Shown here piece by piece: positions 11,057-23,900 of a stretch of 64,000 nucleotides of DNA. Every line of letters begins with the position of its first letter. Position 1 is the stretch's first letter. Under the pieces are notes generated by a model. It ran no database searches and was not told the origin of the DNA. It saw nothing but the letters and a program-made list of their open reading frames with translations. Origin of the DNA: Asterochloris sp. CNOR1. Its lineage: Eukaryota; Chlorophyta; Trebouxiophyceae; Trebouxiales; Trebouxiaceae. The translations under genes and the position numbers were made by a program. Location of the stretch: contig OZ017761.1 of the NCBI GenBank assembly GCA_963969365.1, positions 186,001 to 250,000 of the forward strand, in the 5' to 3' direction.

Positions 11057-12878
11057 TCAAGGCGCCAGGTCCTTCAGGGCTTCCTCAACTTCAGCTCTGG
11101 AAAAGTCAAATCTGTTGAGTTGCTGCAATAGCTGCTTGCCGTCGCAAGGACCGAGGCCCAACTTCACACACAGCTGATGGCGTCGCTGCTTGCACTGCAG
11201 AGCAACATGCATAACTGTGGCAGCAGGTATTTCCTCAGTTAAGTAACTGGGCAGAGCTACAAATGCAGGCTGAACCCTGCAGGGCACAGTGTGCCTGCAT
11301 TCAAATCCTGCATCCGCAGCTATGCACATTGACACAGCTTTGCACTGCATTGCAGAATGCGAGCGCATCAGATAGCTGCTGATCAGCAGGTGTACACTGC
11401 TAGCGCCCGCAGAGCAGGTTTGCTCTGCAGCATGCAGGCTGCGCCGCGAATTGGTGCTGCAAGCAGAAGGTCGGTCTGCACTGCATGCACTGCATGGGCA
11501 GCTGCACGGCTTTGGAATTCGCTCTTAAAACCTTTTGCTCACCTGGGCAGGTTGCTCTGCGCCATGTTGGGCAGCCAGCCCCCAAGCCAAGATGTCTGAC
11601 CGCGAGAACTCGTGGCGGTCTGGGGTGGCTAGCCTTGCCTTCCCCAAAGCCTTCCTGCAGACTAGGCTGGCAACGCTCAGCAAAGCTGCCACAAAGTGCG
11701 CTTGCAGAGTGCTGGCTGGTGTTGCCCCCGGCTGGTGCTAGAGACGCAATCTAGAATTGAACTCTGAGTCAGCAACAAGAGAGCAAGCACAGACCTCATA
11801 AGGCCCTACTGCTCTGCTTGACGGCTCTGTGCCTACAGCATGAAGCCGTGACCATACAAATGCATGCAGCACCCAAACAGGAGGCAATGCAGCTGCTGCA
11901 ATAAGAGGCTGTGTGCACCTGATGGTGGCCGGGCCAGCATCCTCCACGCCCACCAGTGCCCTGCAGAGCAGATGAAGCTGGCAGTCAGGGCAGGGGGCCA
12001 CGCTGCTGCTTATGTGACCGTGCTGGGCACAGAGCCAGCAAGCAGTGGTGCCACACAGCGCTGCCTGTGGTGGCTGCCCTCGGCGGCCCTGCCTAGTGGG
12101 GCCAGCAATCCCGCACACCAAGCGACGGTCACACAGAGCAGGAGGTGCATGCAATCAGAGCAAGGTGCCATGTTGCCGCCTTGGCGGCCCTGCTGTGCAG
12201 GAGCGTCACGACGCAGAGCTGGCATCATGTGCTACACAGCTCCTTCCAGCAGCAGCCAGCAGGTCAGCTTGCCTGACAAAGGCAGCAAAGCTGGCCAACA
12301 GGTTGGCCCTGCCTGGCGAGGGCAGCGATGCTGCACGATAGGGTGGCCCTCCCTGGCAGGGGCAGACATATGTTGGCCCTGCCTGGGAGGGGCAGCAATG
12401 TAGCTTAGCAGGCTGACACTCTTGGCACTCTGCAAGTTGGGCTGCTCATGCAACTGACTGGGGACCCCCACGCATCGACTGACCTGTCTGCGTCCTCAAG
12501 AGTGAGGGGAAGGAAGGCATGCCAGCAGGCTGGCAATGCCTGGTCCAGCACCTTGCGGCCCTGCCTGCCGGCTGTATCATTGTCCAGAAACACGACCACC
12601 CTCTCATGCTGTGCTGCCTGCTGCTGCAGAGCTTGCAGCGTGGCAGCGCTCTTGCTTCTGTTGGCGCTGTGCAGCACAAAAACCTGCAGCAACTGCAGAC
12701 CATGCAACATCCTCCAGTGCTTGAGACAGCCTGGAGGTCCCAACAGGCATCTCAGAATCACCTGGCATGCTGGCAAGGCCCTCCTGACAGCTCTCAGATC
12801 CTGGTTGCCCTCCACAACAACCAGAGGACCGGTGTTTGAGGCGTCTCGCTGGCGCTGAGCATGAGAAGCGGTGCCACT
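11057..12878 (-). CDS. RNase M5-like Toprim ribonuclease, 5' end unresolved
   Basis: Bacterial RNase M5 matures 5S rRNA; the eukaryotic algal copy probably acts in the plastid (inference). Exons in frame: about 12484-12878, 11919-11960, 11543-11654, 11057-11194, about 230 aa versus 186 in Bacillus. The Toprim domain shows LVVVEGNQDLRAVRRAL with the catalytic Glu, then VVFLDNDTAGRQGRKVLDQA with the D-x-D pair, then HAFLP. Next come GVEDAGPATI, matching the family's GVEHASPEDI, and a SRSDILAWGL segment. The C-terminus LGLGPCDGKQLLQQLNRFDF corresponds to the DUF4093 end of RNase M5. The first exon with ATG and any transit peptide is not identified; a three-codon exon at 12974-12982 followed by an acceptor at 12879 would fit but is speculative. 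The neighbouring DOMON-b561 gene ends close upstream. Confidence 0.8.
12258..12410. repeat. Minisatellite-like repeat, unit about 45-50 bp, in the RNase M5 intron
   Basis: Three to four degenerate units share ttggccctgcctgg, then gaggggcag, then ca-atg (near 12303, 12343, 12374), with an older unit near 12258. Purely intronic; no link to an exon edge could be shown. Confidence 0.55.
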
Positions 12879-13084
12879 CTGGCAAGACACACGAGGACCA
12901 GCCAGGCAGACAATGATTGCTCAGATTTAGCAGATGAAAGCAGAGTTCATGGACAGCTATGGTCAATGTTGACCTCAGGCATAAACAAACAGTTTGATCT
13001 GCAATGGAAACATTACTAGGGCTATCTGTCTAGCTGCAAATGCACAGCGCAGGACTGAAGTAAAGGTGCTCCCCGGCTACTGTC

Positions 13085-16000
13085 CTAGATAGCTGTGCCG
13101 TCCTCTGGCTTGGTCATAGCCGGCTTTGGTCCCAGGTGCTGCCTGCGCCTCTGCTGGCGTTGCCGCCAGAAGTCAAAGGCTGTGCCCAGCACTATGAGGA
13201 AGGCCATCACCCCCAGAAAGGCCGCATAGCCGGCTACAAAAGCGCCGTAGCCGTCTGGACGGGCTATGTGCAGCCCAAGGAAAACGTTTGCTGCTGCCAG
13301 AGCCACAAGGCTAGAGCCCAGGATGCGGTGGACCTGCAGCAGCAGGGACCTGTCTGAGAATCCAGCTTTCTCATGGCTGCATAACACTCTGTCCCACAAC
13401 TGGCAGCACTGCGGGCCGCAGCTGACAGGAGAAGGTGCTTCTTCTGCCGTGCTGGGCTGCATCTCCAGTGCTGCCAACCAGCAGCTTTCCATTCGTCTCT
13501 GCTGCAAGCCAGCAATGGCCACCTTGCCCTTGACCGATGCGACTGTGGCTGATGCTCTGAGGGGGACCTCAAGGGGCTCCAGCGCGGGGCACAAGCAGGC
13601 AGCTCACCCAATGCACCTGCCATCAGCTGCTCATGTGGGTGTCACTGCATCATAGCTATCAAGCAGGGGCTGCCGAGACGCACACCACCAATATGGGGCA
13701 TGCATGCCCCAGTAGGTGCAGACTGCTGCAGGAGCCATCCCAAGGCATCCTAAAGACAAGCAGGTAAAGCACGGCCAAACTGCTGCAGCTATGCATGTCC
13801 TCTAGCTCCGTTTGCAGCCCAACTCCCGGTGCCCTATGTCCCGCTGCTTCTCCTGTGTGGCAGGGCATGGCGCTCCGCACAATGTTCACCCAGTGACACC
13901 GCTGCGCCAGGTTCAGGTGAGATTGTGTTGCTCACCCAGGCCCAGTGCATCCGCCACCGGCTGCCCTTGTGGATCCTGAAGAAGCCCATGAGCGTTTGGA
14001 AGATGCCCAGGCTGAAGACAGCAATGCCTATGCCACGGTGGTCTCGAGTGGTGTCATCTGGGATCTCCAGGGTTAGCGCAATGCCAAAGCCCACGATGCC
14101 AATGATGACTCCCACAAGCTGCAGTATGATAAGACAGTTGGTTCATGCGTTGGTCACGGCATGTTTGGCTTGCCGTGTCCACCTTGCACCTCATCATGAC
14201 GCCTGTTGATCTGCTTGACAAGCAACAGCCACGCTGGCAGCCACAACACAAGAGCTGCCGGGTGCTGCATCAGCTGTAGCGCAACACTGCCTCTTGTAGG
14301 TGCACCTCAACAGCAAGGTGAGGCCCATATCTGGCTGGCCAAGCACTCTAAGAGAGCCCACAACTGCTGCACTGCACTGCACTGCATTGCATTGAAAGCA
14401 GGTTGCAGGCAGAGCTGGGCCCACCTCACCTGCAGAGCCAGGTGTCCCATGAACCACCAGGGGTCCAGCGTCTTGAAAGAGCGAGCCACCCAAATGCCGA
14501 TGGGCAGCACGATGCCCCTGCAGGGGATGGCAAGCTTTAATGGTGTGGGACCACATGAGAGACAACATCACAAATGATGGGGCTGCTGGTGGACAGGCCA
14601 GAGCATTGCTGCTCAAGGTGTGGCTGTGGCATGGCGCAGGCAGCCAGCATGTTCAGGTGTGTGCCTGACCAGCTCACAGGCACTGTCAAGTCTGCTTGAT
14701 CCATGGAGCCCAGCCACAGCAGAAATGTGACTAATGCACTTCACATGTCACTTCCATGCTTGTGGGCAATATGCCCAACAGGGGGGCACTCATGACGCTA
14801 TTGGGGAGCACACCCCCACCGCAGCTCAACAGGCTTGACAAATGTTCAGCCAACTGTGCAGAGACGAGTTCAGCAAGCGCATGTGCGCGCCCCTCATGCA
14901 CTGCAGTGCAGCGCCCTTACCAGCCGACAGTGACGAGGATTCCATGGACCTGCACAGCAGCAGAGGCAAGTGCTCAAAACAGGTCAGCTGTGTAGGAGGG
15001 AAAGGAGTGCTGTCCAAATGAGACCTAGGTCTACAGCAACCAAAGGGGTGGCAAGTCATTCTGCGGCTTCTGCTGCTTTGTATGCCGGCATCAATTGCGG
15101 GAATGCGCAAATTGTAGCAAAGCACATCACCACTGCTCACGAGCTTTGATGGCCAAAGCCAACTCCAGGCCTTGCCCCCATTGCAGCTGCAATGCATTGC
15201 AGCTGCAGGAGACAGCGCACTCAGCCTCACCTGCTCCCAGTACTGGCTGGGCGCCTGGCTAACAAAGTTTGTGCTGGGAGAGGAGCTCTCCGGCATTGTG
15301 CTGGGAGTAGAGCTCTCTGGCGCAGCCGAGGGCCCAGAAGCTGTGGGCGTCGAAAGAGCAAAGGTGAAGGTACCGGCAATGCTGTCGGACAGGTCGTGCT
15401 GCTGCAGCGCTCCAGAGCTGACTGGTCCATGTGCAGCACTGCAGGGGGGGTAGTGTTTCAGCTTGATGTGACAAGCCGCATCAGGGTTGAGCAACACAGC
15501 CCTTGTTCTGACACTTAGGCCATAAAGCAGCAGGGCGGCATCCTCAAGGCTTTGCAATGGTGTGCAAGCTTGGTAAATAAAGCAGCACAGACGCCCTGGG
15601 GCAGCAGACTGACAAGCCAGCAACCAACCAAGAGCGGCCAATCAGCACCCAGAAGATAGATGTAACATGGCTTGGGTCCCCTGTCTGTGCCAGCTGCCAT
15701 TCTTGATGGCACAGACACCCAAAGGCAGCAGCTTCGCAGGATGGCGTGCGGCGCAGGCTGCACACACATTGTCAAGGAGATGCCTTTCACAGTAGAGTGG
15801 CCAAGATGAGATGAGATGGGATTGCGATGGGGCAGGCTCGCACAACACATGCCCATGCACAGCAGGCAGGCCTCACATGATGGCTCGGGCACCAGTCTGA
15901 GCCAGCGGTGTTGAGAAGGTGCCCACCAGGGTGCTTCCGCTGACACTGGCGCTGGTGTTAGAGACTGTGAGCTGGCTGGGCACTGTCACGCTTGAAGTCT

Positions 16001-17814
16001 GGTATCCTGCCAACCGATAATCATTGATTGATGCCCCTAGAGGCAAACAGGAGGCAGTCTGAGCATCAAAGGAGGCTGCTTAGCAGCAGTCTGTGTGGGC
16101 AGCTGCAGCTGCAGCGTGTCCTGCAAGCTGAGCATTGAGCCGGTAAGGAGCATGCCATGTGGGTGGAGCTTGCTGATGGCGGCAGCATTCTGTGGAACAG
16201 CGCTGTCCCCTGTAAAGAAGAGATGAGAAGCTTCACTTCTGCACTTAAGTGCGCACCAGGTTGACGGCAGGGCTACTGGCCTAGGAGCAGGCCTTGCCCA
16301 CAGCTGCTGTTGACAACGTTGCAGCAGAGCAGTGCATGCGGCCTGGTGAGGAACATGTTGTGTTGGCATTGACTGTTGAGGCTGCCCTGAGCAACTTTGA
16401 CCTGTGGGGAATTATGATGTTTCCCTTGCAGCAAACAGCCTACAAGTGCATACCAACAATTGTCAGCAGCCAAACCAAGGCAGCTGAGGGACATGTCAGG
16501 TGTACACCTGATATGCTGAAGGCATCCTGCAGGCAAGCTGAGCTCGCTTGTGCGCCAGGCAAGCAGGGCGAGGCAGCACATCGATGTCAGATATCTGCTG
16601 GTCATCTTGACACGCAACATACGTGCATTGATGGGGGCCAAAATGTTGCATAGCAACCATCACAGAAGACTGTGAGGCAGCAAGCTACAGTGATGGAGAT
16701 GCTGCCAGCACCATACTAGGATGACCAGCTGCTGCAGCTGGCACCTCAAGACAATGTGTCAGCAGGCTGAGTTCGCAGCCTCAGCTTGACGCTGACACGC
16801 GGCCTGCACCACTGGGATGTGTGGGAGCACCACAATTGTGCAGTCGGAACCAGATGCGCCATGTCAGACATTACACTAGCGACTCACCTGACCTGGCTTA
16901 AAGGCAACCCAGCCTCTTCCCTGTCACACGATGTGCTTGCCGTGGGCCTACCAGGGGCCCACCAGGTCGAGCGATGATGAACCGAGTCACTGGTGAGGGA
17001 TGCATCATATGATCATGCCTGCAGTTTGCTTGTGCCGGCCGCAAAGTCAGCCATGGCTGTCAACGTTACCTCATAGGGTGCAGCAGGCTCAATCACCACA
17101 AAAAGGGCCATTTAACCTTGACACCAGCTGGTCTCCTGCAGGAGAGGCACCTGCGGTGGTCAGCCGCGCAATCAAGTTGCTAGCATCTCACCTGTGCTGG
17201 CAGTGGAGTCAGCCTTGACAATGATGGCATTCCCTGGCACCATGCTGCCCGCAGAGTCTGGGAAGCCAAAGCCTGCCCAGCCAGTGGTACTGGGGCCAAT
17301 GATGGCTCCGTTGAGCACTGCGCCGCCATTGCTGCCAGCGTTCACGGTCCAGAGTAATTGCATCCCTGTCACCAGCGCCTGGCAATTTGCGTAGGTGGTG
17401 GGTGCGCCATTGACCGTGACTGCCATGTTGCATGACCCCTGCAGATATAACATGTTGACAAGGTGAGACCTGCAGGGCTTTGCCTGGCAGGCGAGCAAGG
17501 GCAGTGCATAGCTCTGATTGGCTGCACAGGGGTCAGCATCAAGGGGCCAGGAGCATAACTTGCATCTTGTAAGCATAGGTGATGGTCTGTGCACGCTCAC
17601 CGAGGACTGCAACAGGTGCCTTCCCGAACCGATGATCTGCAGCACAGCACAGGGTTGAGTTCACAAGAATGCCTCACACATTGGACTGCTCAGTCCTCAC
17701 CTGATCGGCCTGAGCGTTATGGGCAGGCTCGACCAGCCTGCCTAAAGCCGATGCTGGACATCTCCCGGCAGTCGCAGCCCCGAAAAAGAGATGCAGCATG
17801 CTGAGCACGCGCAT
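13085..17814 (-). CDS. DOMON domain plus cytochrome b561 transmembrane protein, complete
   Basis: Predicted ascorbate-linked transmembrane electron-transfer protein: an outside DOMON domain followed by a heme b561 core. Nine exons in frame: 17701-17814, 17601-17636, 17192-17438, 15877-16036, 15231-15438, 14921-14949, 14430-14517, 13936-14118, 13085-13333, giving 437 aa. The N-terminus MRVLSMLHLFFGAATAG looks like a short signal peptide. DOMON covers roughly 50-215 (CQALVTGMQLLWTV, TTGWAGFGFP, then AAHGPVSSGALQQHD). A Ser/Pro/Thr-rich linker follows. The b561 core starts near 256; its four heme-ligand candidates are H257 (VHGILVTVG), H290 (WFMGHLALQ), H321 (DHRGIGIA) and H357 (VHRILGSS). The C-terminal tail is basic and cytosolic by prediction. 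It lies 161 bp downstream of SYF1 on the same strand. The start at 17814 was chosen over an ATG at 17868 because it gives the signal peptide. Confidence 0.88.
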
Positions 17815-17975
17815 CACGGCGGCAGAGCTCAGATCTGATCGGCGGCATGCATAACAACGCAGGCACATGGCAGTGGCCAGTGAAAATGGACTTTGATGAT
17901 GCAAGCTTCTGGGAAGAGGTGTGGGGTTGAAGTCTCAATATTTCATGGTTTGTGGCAAAATTAGTACGGAGCATG

Positions 17976-20900
17976 TCATGTCTTCCTTTTCTTAAATCTG
18001 TCCAGTGCGCCCATCGTGTCCTGCTCTGTGCCGCCAGCAGAGCCAAACACAGCAGCTGGCACTGCCTTCTCCTGCAGCCTAAATTCTCGCGGAGGGGATG
18101 CAACCGCAGTTGCTGCAGCAGGGGTTGCCTCCTCAGCTTCCTCTGCTTCATCCAGATCCAGTTCCATTTCCTCTGGATTGGCTGGGGCAACAGCTTTTGC
18201 TGCTGCATCTGCAGCCTGCCCTGCTGCGTCCTCTTCCTTCCCCTGCTGGATGGTGCCTGCAGCAAGGAGGATGTCATCAGTGATAGCTGCCAGAAGTGGA
18301 CCACGTTTGCAGCCCCTTGCATGGTGCTAGGGCAGGAGCATTGCATCCAATGCAAGACAGTTCATGCTGAATCAGACTCAGTCGCTATGCCCCAGTTGCA
18401 GCAGAAGCTGGCCAGCAAGCCTCTCCCAGGCTGAGTGCTCCACTGCAATGCCAATCTCCTGTCCATAAACACAAGGTTCGTTGCATGCCATACATCCCAG
18501 AGGTGATGCTATTCCCTGAGCAGCTCAGAGAACAGACCACACTGGACGTCACAAGAGCTCACCTGCACTGACAAAGTTGGGCACCCGTGTGCCAGGCGCT
18601 GCTGCAGGGCCAATCTCCTCTTCCAGTGCGGCCATGTCATCGAGCTTGCGCTTGTTGCCCACACCTGCACCTGCTTCCACAGTGCCTGCAGAGAGTTGAA
18701 GGGGATGAGGTCACCAGCTTGGCTTGCCAAGCTGTCCAGAAAGCTATTCTGGGCTGCCATGCTTTGCTGAGTCTGCTGAGCTGCAGGTGACACGTCAGCA
18801 GACGCTGTGCTGCCATGCACATACAGCACAGCATGGCAGCCTGTGACATCATCTGTCCCATCTGGTCATGCTTTGCATCGCGCCATGCTATGTCGCGCGT
18901 GCCCTGGGGTAAGCACAATCATGATCCAGCACAGTGCGACCACACAGTGCCAGTGAGGGCCATAGCTGTGCAATCTGAGGCCTTGGTGGCACACACAAGC
19001 CCCATGAGTAACGAGCTGTGGCTGCCACACTTCACAACTCAGTTGGGGTCCCACCCAGCATAACTCAGCGTTCTACTTGTCTGACAGCATGTCTCCCGAT
19101 TCATACAGTTTCAGTGAGACGCTCTGTCAGATGAGACCCAACCCTGCAACGATATCACGCTTGCCCCACCAACTGCTCTGGCTGTGAACATGATGCCGGT
19201 GTTGCAGTGCACCTAGATACGCCAAAGTTTTAATGGCTCTCCAGCTGCACTATACAGGTGCCGAGCCCCGTGCAGGCGCCAAGCTGGCTAATTCAGCAGC
19301 ATCTGCACAGTCATCTCAGTCTTACATTGTAACCCAACTCAGCTGAAGAACAAGAACAGCCCCACAGGCACTGTGCGTGCACTTGAGAAGGCGCTGTAGT
19401 GCATCTGCAACAGCTCGCTGTGCACGGGATCAACCAGCATGGCGCCATCGGCCCAACATCATGACGACCATGCATCTCTGCATCCTCCCCATTGCTGTCC
19501 GAGGTAATGCACACCTGTGACTGCGGGCGCTGTGGTTGCATCGATGATGGTGGTGTTGTAGTGTGTCTGGGAGAAGGAGGCCGCCACAGAACGCTTGATG
19601 CGCAGCATCTCTCTGAAGGTGTCCTCGTTGCCATGAGCCACCTACAAGCATGTGCAAATGGAGAGGGCTTGCCTCATGCACATAGCAAGAGTGCACTGCT
19701 GGGGCTGAAGCTTACCATGAGACATGTGCGCCATGGCATCTGGCACCGGCTTGTCAGGGCAGCACTGCATGATGCGTAGGTGGGACCCCCAATGAGGTGC
19801 CCAGACGTTATCGCAGGAGCTGAGCAAAACGACCTGCTGAGGGTATGGTGCCCCATCAGCTGACCATGACCTATTGGCCCCACAAAGAGGTGCCCAGCAG
19901 TCCTGCCCTCCTCCAGGGCAGTCCTGCCCGCTGTGCTGCTGCCCGCAGTTTTATTAGCACCAGAAATCCATCACCCGGCCACCAACACACAGTGCGCTGT
20001 ATGAGACCATGCCCTGGCCCACAGAGACTTGTTGCACCCACCTCAAAGGCATTCCAGTCAGCCCAGAAGCCAGGGTCCCGGCGCGGGTCGGCCATGCTGG
20101 AGGCGTGCACATAGATGGCGCGGGCGCGGTCGACCTCCCCAAGCCCCCGCTCCACCTTGGCATACCTGCAGATATCACATGCTGGTCAGAGGGGGCTCTG
20201 TAGGCATGGCAAAGTCTTGTTTTGATAGTCTCTGAAACCTGGGCTGTGAGGCCTGGGCTCTTGGCCTGACCTAGTAACAAGACGTAGGGTTGCTGCTGCA
20301 CCAGGAGCAGCTTCTGATGTGCCATGGCAGGTAGAGCACTGCACATAACCTCCCAGAGACGCAGCTGGGGTCCTCCTTGGCCTGGTTTCACTTTGCAGCA
20401 GACCTGCCAACATGCCATGGCAGATCACAAAGCCATGGTGCTCAGCACAATGCAGAGACAAAAGTCATAGAAGCCGGGCAGCACCCCTGTGGGCAGAGCT
20501 TCTTGTAGCAAAGTGGGGCAGCGCACTATCAGACAGAAGACCTTCTGCTGGAAAACACACTAGCAGAGACACGTCACGTGTTCAACCAGCCTGACAGCAG
20601 CAGACTGGCGAGATGAACTCCACCCTGAGGCAGAGCCTCTTGCAGCACTGCACAGCCAGGCACAGATGGAGGGCAGCCCTGACGCTGGAATGGACTAACG
20701 TGATTCACTGCCTGTTGGCAGCAACTTGGTGAGGTCTTGCCCACCTGAGGCAGAGCTTCTTGCAGTCCTCGTCAGGCAGGCCGTAGGGCTCCTCAGCCTC
20801 GATTGCCGACTCATAAATCTCCCGCACCTGCAGGGTGCAAAGGCGTGGCTGCTGGCTTGAGTCTGCAAGAGCAGGCAATTGCAGCTGGACACCCCAGGCG

Positions 20901-23900
20901 AGGCACCTGTGCCAGGCCATGGCAGCAGAGCACCCCAGGCGAGGCACCTGTGCTGTGAGGCATGAGCAGCCCTGCTCGGCCCCTCTCCAAACAGCTGATT
21001 GGCCCCTTGAGACTGCTACTGACATGGCACAGATCCTTGACTTATGGCGCTGAGGCTGGCTGCATACCTTACAACAAGTCATGCAGAACACCTCCCTTCT
21101 TGCCAACCTCAGTGAGCTAGCTGGCCCAGACCTGTACAGCATCCAGCATCAGCACTGCGCCTCAAGAAGCATTGCAAGGGCAAGGCACCCATTCTAGGCC
21201 CTAAGAAGCCTGGCGGATTCCCCTTTCATCAATCAAGCTTGCCCACTACAAGAGCTGGCGGGCCCAAAGCACACAAGAGCTGGCTGGCCAAGCCTCCAGC
21301 CCCAGCATTGCACCCCAATAGGCATTGCAAGGGTGCGGCACTCATGCAGGGCCTTAAGCAGCCCCAAGACTCCCTCATGGAGCAAGTCACCTTGCCGACT
21401 CCAAAGAATTGGCTCGCCCGCGAGACAAAGAGGTTATACACCTCTAAACGCTCCTCTGGGGGCACAGTCCTCACAGCTGCGTCATACACTTCCATGCTGC
21501 GCTTGGCCAGGCCATAGGTCTCCTCCAAAGCAGCATGCCCCAGGAACAGCTCCTTGCTGTTTGTGGGAGGCGCCTGCAGGCAATGTGGAGGGTAAGCAGT
21601 GGCTTTGTCGGGCTCTGCCAGGCAGATGTGGAGTCCAGCCACCCTAGCCCCGCTTGCTGGGCCTGCCTGTGCAATTCATCTCAAGGCGGGCAGCAAGCAA
21701 AGCACTACCACACAGCAGGCCCCACAACCAGGCGCTCCACATCCCCAAAACCCACCGCCTCAAGGGCCTGCTTATAGAGGTCACGCGCCCGCTCCAGCTT
21801 GGTTCCCTTGTACCGCTCCACGAACTGGGACAGGTAGGCCTGCCAGATGGAGCCCACGTGGGGCCAGCGGAACATCGTGCGGCTGACAGCGCGCTCATAA
21901 ACCTGGAACGACTCCTCCCACCGCTTGTGCTCCTGCAGCAACGCTCATGAGCAGCCGGTCCAAAAGGCAGCAGGACCCTGGAGACCAGTGTCGCATGTGA
22001 TCAAAAAGGGCTGTTTCTGCGCTTCACCTCCCACAGCACGTGACAGATGCTCATGGAGGAAGAGGTGCAGCCAGCTTGAGCAAGCAGGATGTGCTCATCT
22101 GGCTGTCTCCAGGCAGCGACAGCCCCTGTGCTGCAGTCTGCTGCTCAGCAGCAGCTTGCCTGGGTGAGTGATGCCAAGCAGGATGCCTGGCCACATGCAA
22201 TGCTGGAGTTTGCCTCACATGTCAACAGGACACCCCTTACCTGGAGGAAGGCGGCATAGTTCAGCACGATCTGAGGCGTGGCCAACTTGAGGTCCATGAT
22301 GCTGTCGTAGACAGCCTTGGTGGACTCCAGAGTGCCCAACGACTCCTCCAGGTCGCAGTAGAAGGTCCACAGCTTCAGGCTGCGGTACAGGCGTCCCTGC
22401 ACAGGGCCAGTGCGCTCTGTGCCCTCCGCCTGCAGCATTGCATGGGGAAGATGTGCCAAAGGCTTAGCACAAGGGTGGTTCATGCGGCCCTGCACACCAT
22501 CACTAGCTTGGCGCCCGCCGCCTGTAGTGCATGTTGACCTCATTGGGGGCACATCCTGGATGCTCATCCAAACAACACAGGTCGTTCGTCAACGGCTTAG
22601 CTGCTTGACACCCAGGCTGGTCAACATAGGGCACGACGTGCACATGCTCATCATATCGTCACAGCTCACCCGCCGCTGGCCCAGGTTAGCAGGGGGTGTT
22701 GTGGCTCGCCGCAGCAGGTCCAGTGCCCTCTTGAAGTTCTTGTGTCTCAACTCCATCTCTGCCCACTCACACCAGATGGTGGCCAGGTCATCAACATACT
22801 TGAAGGGCACCTGCAGCGGCACAGCTCCTGGTTCAGCTCAGGCGTCAGCTTGACCAGGTGCAGTGCTTGACTACTACACAACCAGTTTGCAGGCCTGCTT
22901 GTCGGCAGCTCCTGCAGCAGTTGGATTGCGAGCAGGTTGCAGGCTGGAACCTGTTGCATGGGTGGTCAAGGACAACATTTGCAGCACTGGGCGGTGCCCA
23001 GTTGTATAGCAACTTGGACAACAGCTGTTGGGGACAGCTCAATGCCCTCTAGACTTGTCCCATGCCCTGCACAGCTGCAGAGCAGATGCAGGTGGGACAT
23101 GCAACCAGAGGTCATGGCATTATAAAGAGTGGCCAGTGCACGGCATTATTGCAGGTAGCAGTTTTGCACACGCTGCATCCTTACCTCGGTGGCCTTCTCA
23201 AATACGACGCGTGCATTGGGAAGGTCCCCGTGCCTCTCATAGAACTTGGCAAAAGCCGTCCACAGGGAGTGCAACTTGCCCACAGCCTGCAGGCAGAAGG
23301 CGGACTAGAGATCAGCCAGAGATCCAGAACATTCCCTGCAACAGCAGCAGGAGTGCTACAGGGAACAGAAAGTCCTTCGCCGCCTACAGCAGCGGTGCTC
23401 CAGCTAGGCAGCTTGAGATGCGCAACAGTTTAAGTCTGAAGGATGCAAATGCACAGCAAATGCAGCATGCAGGCCCCTGCTGAGCTTGCCTGCAGCCTGC
23501 AGCCAGATCAAGTGGTGTGCTGTGCTGGGCCTACGGGTCACAGGGCACAAGAAGGATGGACAAGGGCCCCCAGAGGCAGTACTGTGCTTGCTGCAGGGGC
23601 GCTGTCACGCAGGCAGTTGAGGTCCAGCACTTCTGCGTGACAGAGGGACACAGGGCACCCAGCAGGCACCCAGCAGAGCTTCAGCAGCTGCAAATCAGTG
23701 GCATCAGTTGCTTGATGCATGCACATGGCAGGTCTGCTGCTCATGTCTCCATGGATGGGTCAACATCTGCAGATGTGCGCACCTGCGCTCTTAGAGTGAA
23801 TACTCACCTTCTCACAGCGTCACAACTCCACTGCCTGCTGGGCGCCACAAATTGAAAGGATTTGCTGCTGTTGCCTCCACACAAAATCTGCTTGTGATCC

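Noticed and set aside
12850-13000. Start codon for the RNase M5-like gene at 12890 or 12966
   Set aside because: The bases there are GTG and TTG, not ATG; the real first exon remains unknown.
16100-16260. Possible exon in the DOMON-b561 gene (TGDSAVPQNAAAISKLHPHG)
   Set aside because: The flanking exons 17192-17438 and 15877-16036 join in phase directly (STG-ASINDYRL), as expected for a DOMON domain.
17815-17904. Longer N-terminus for the DOMON-b561 protein
   Set aside because: The farther codon is TTG; the ATG at 17868 would bury the hydrophobic signal-like stretch behind a Cys/Arg-rich lead.
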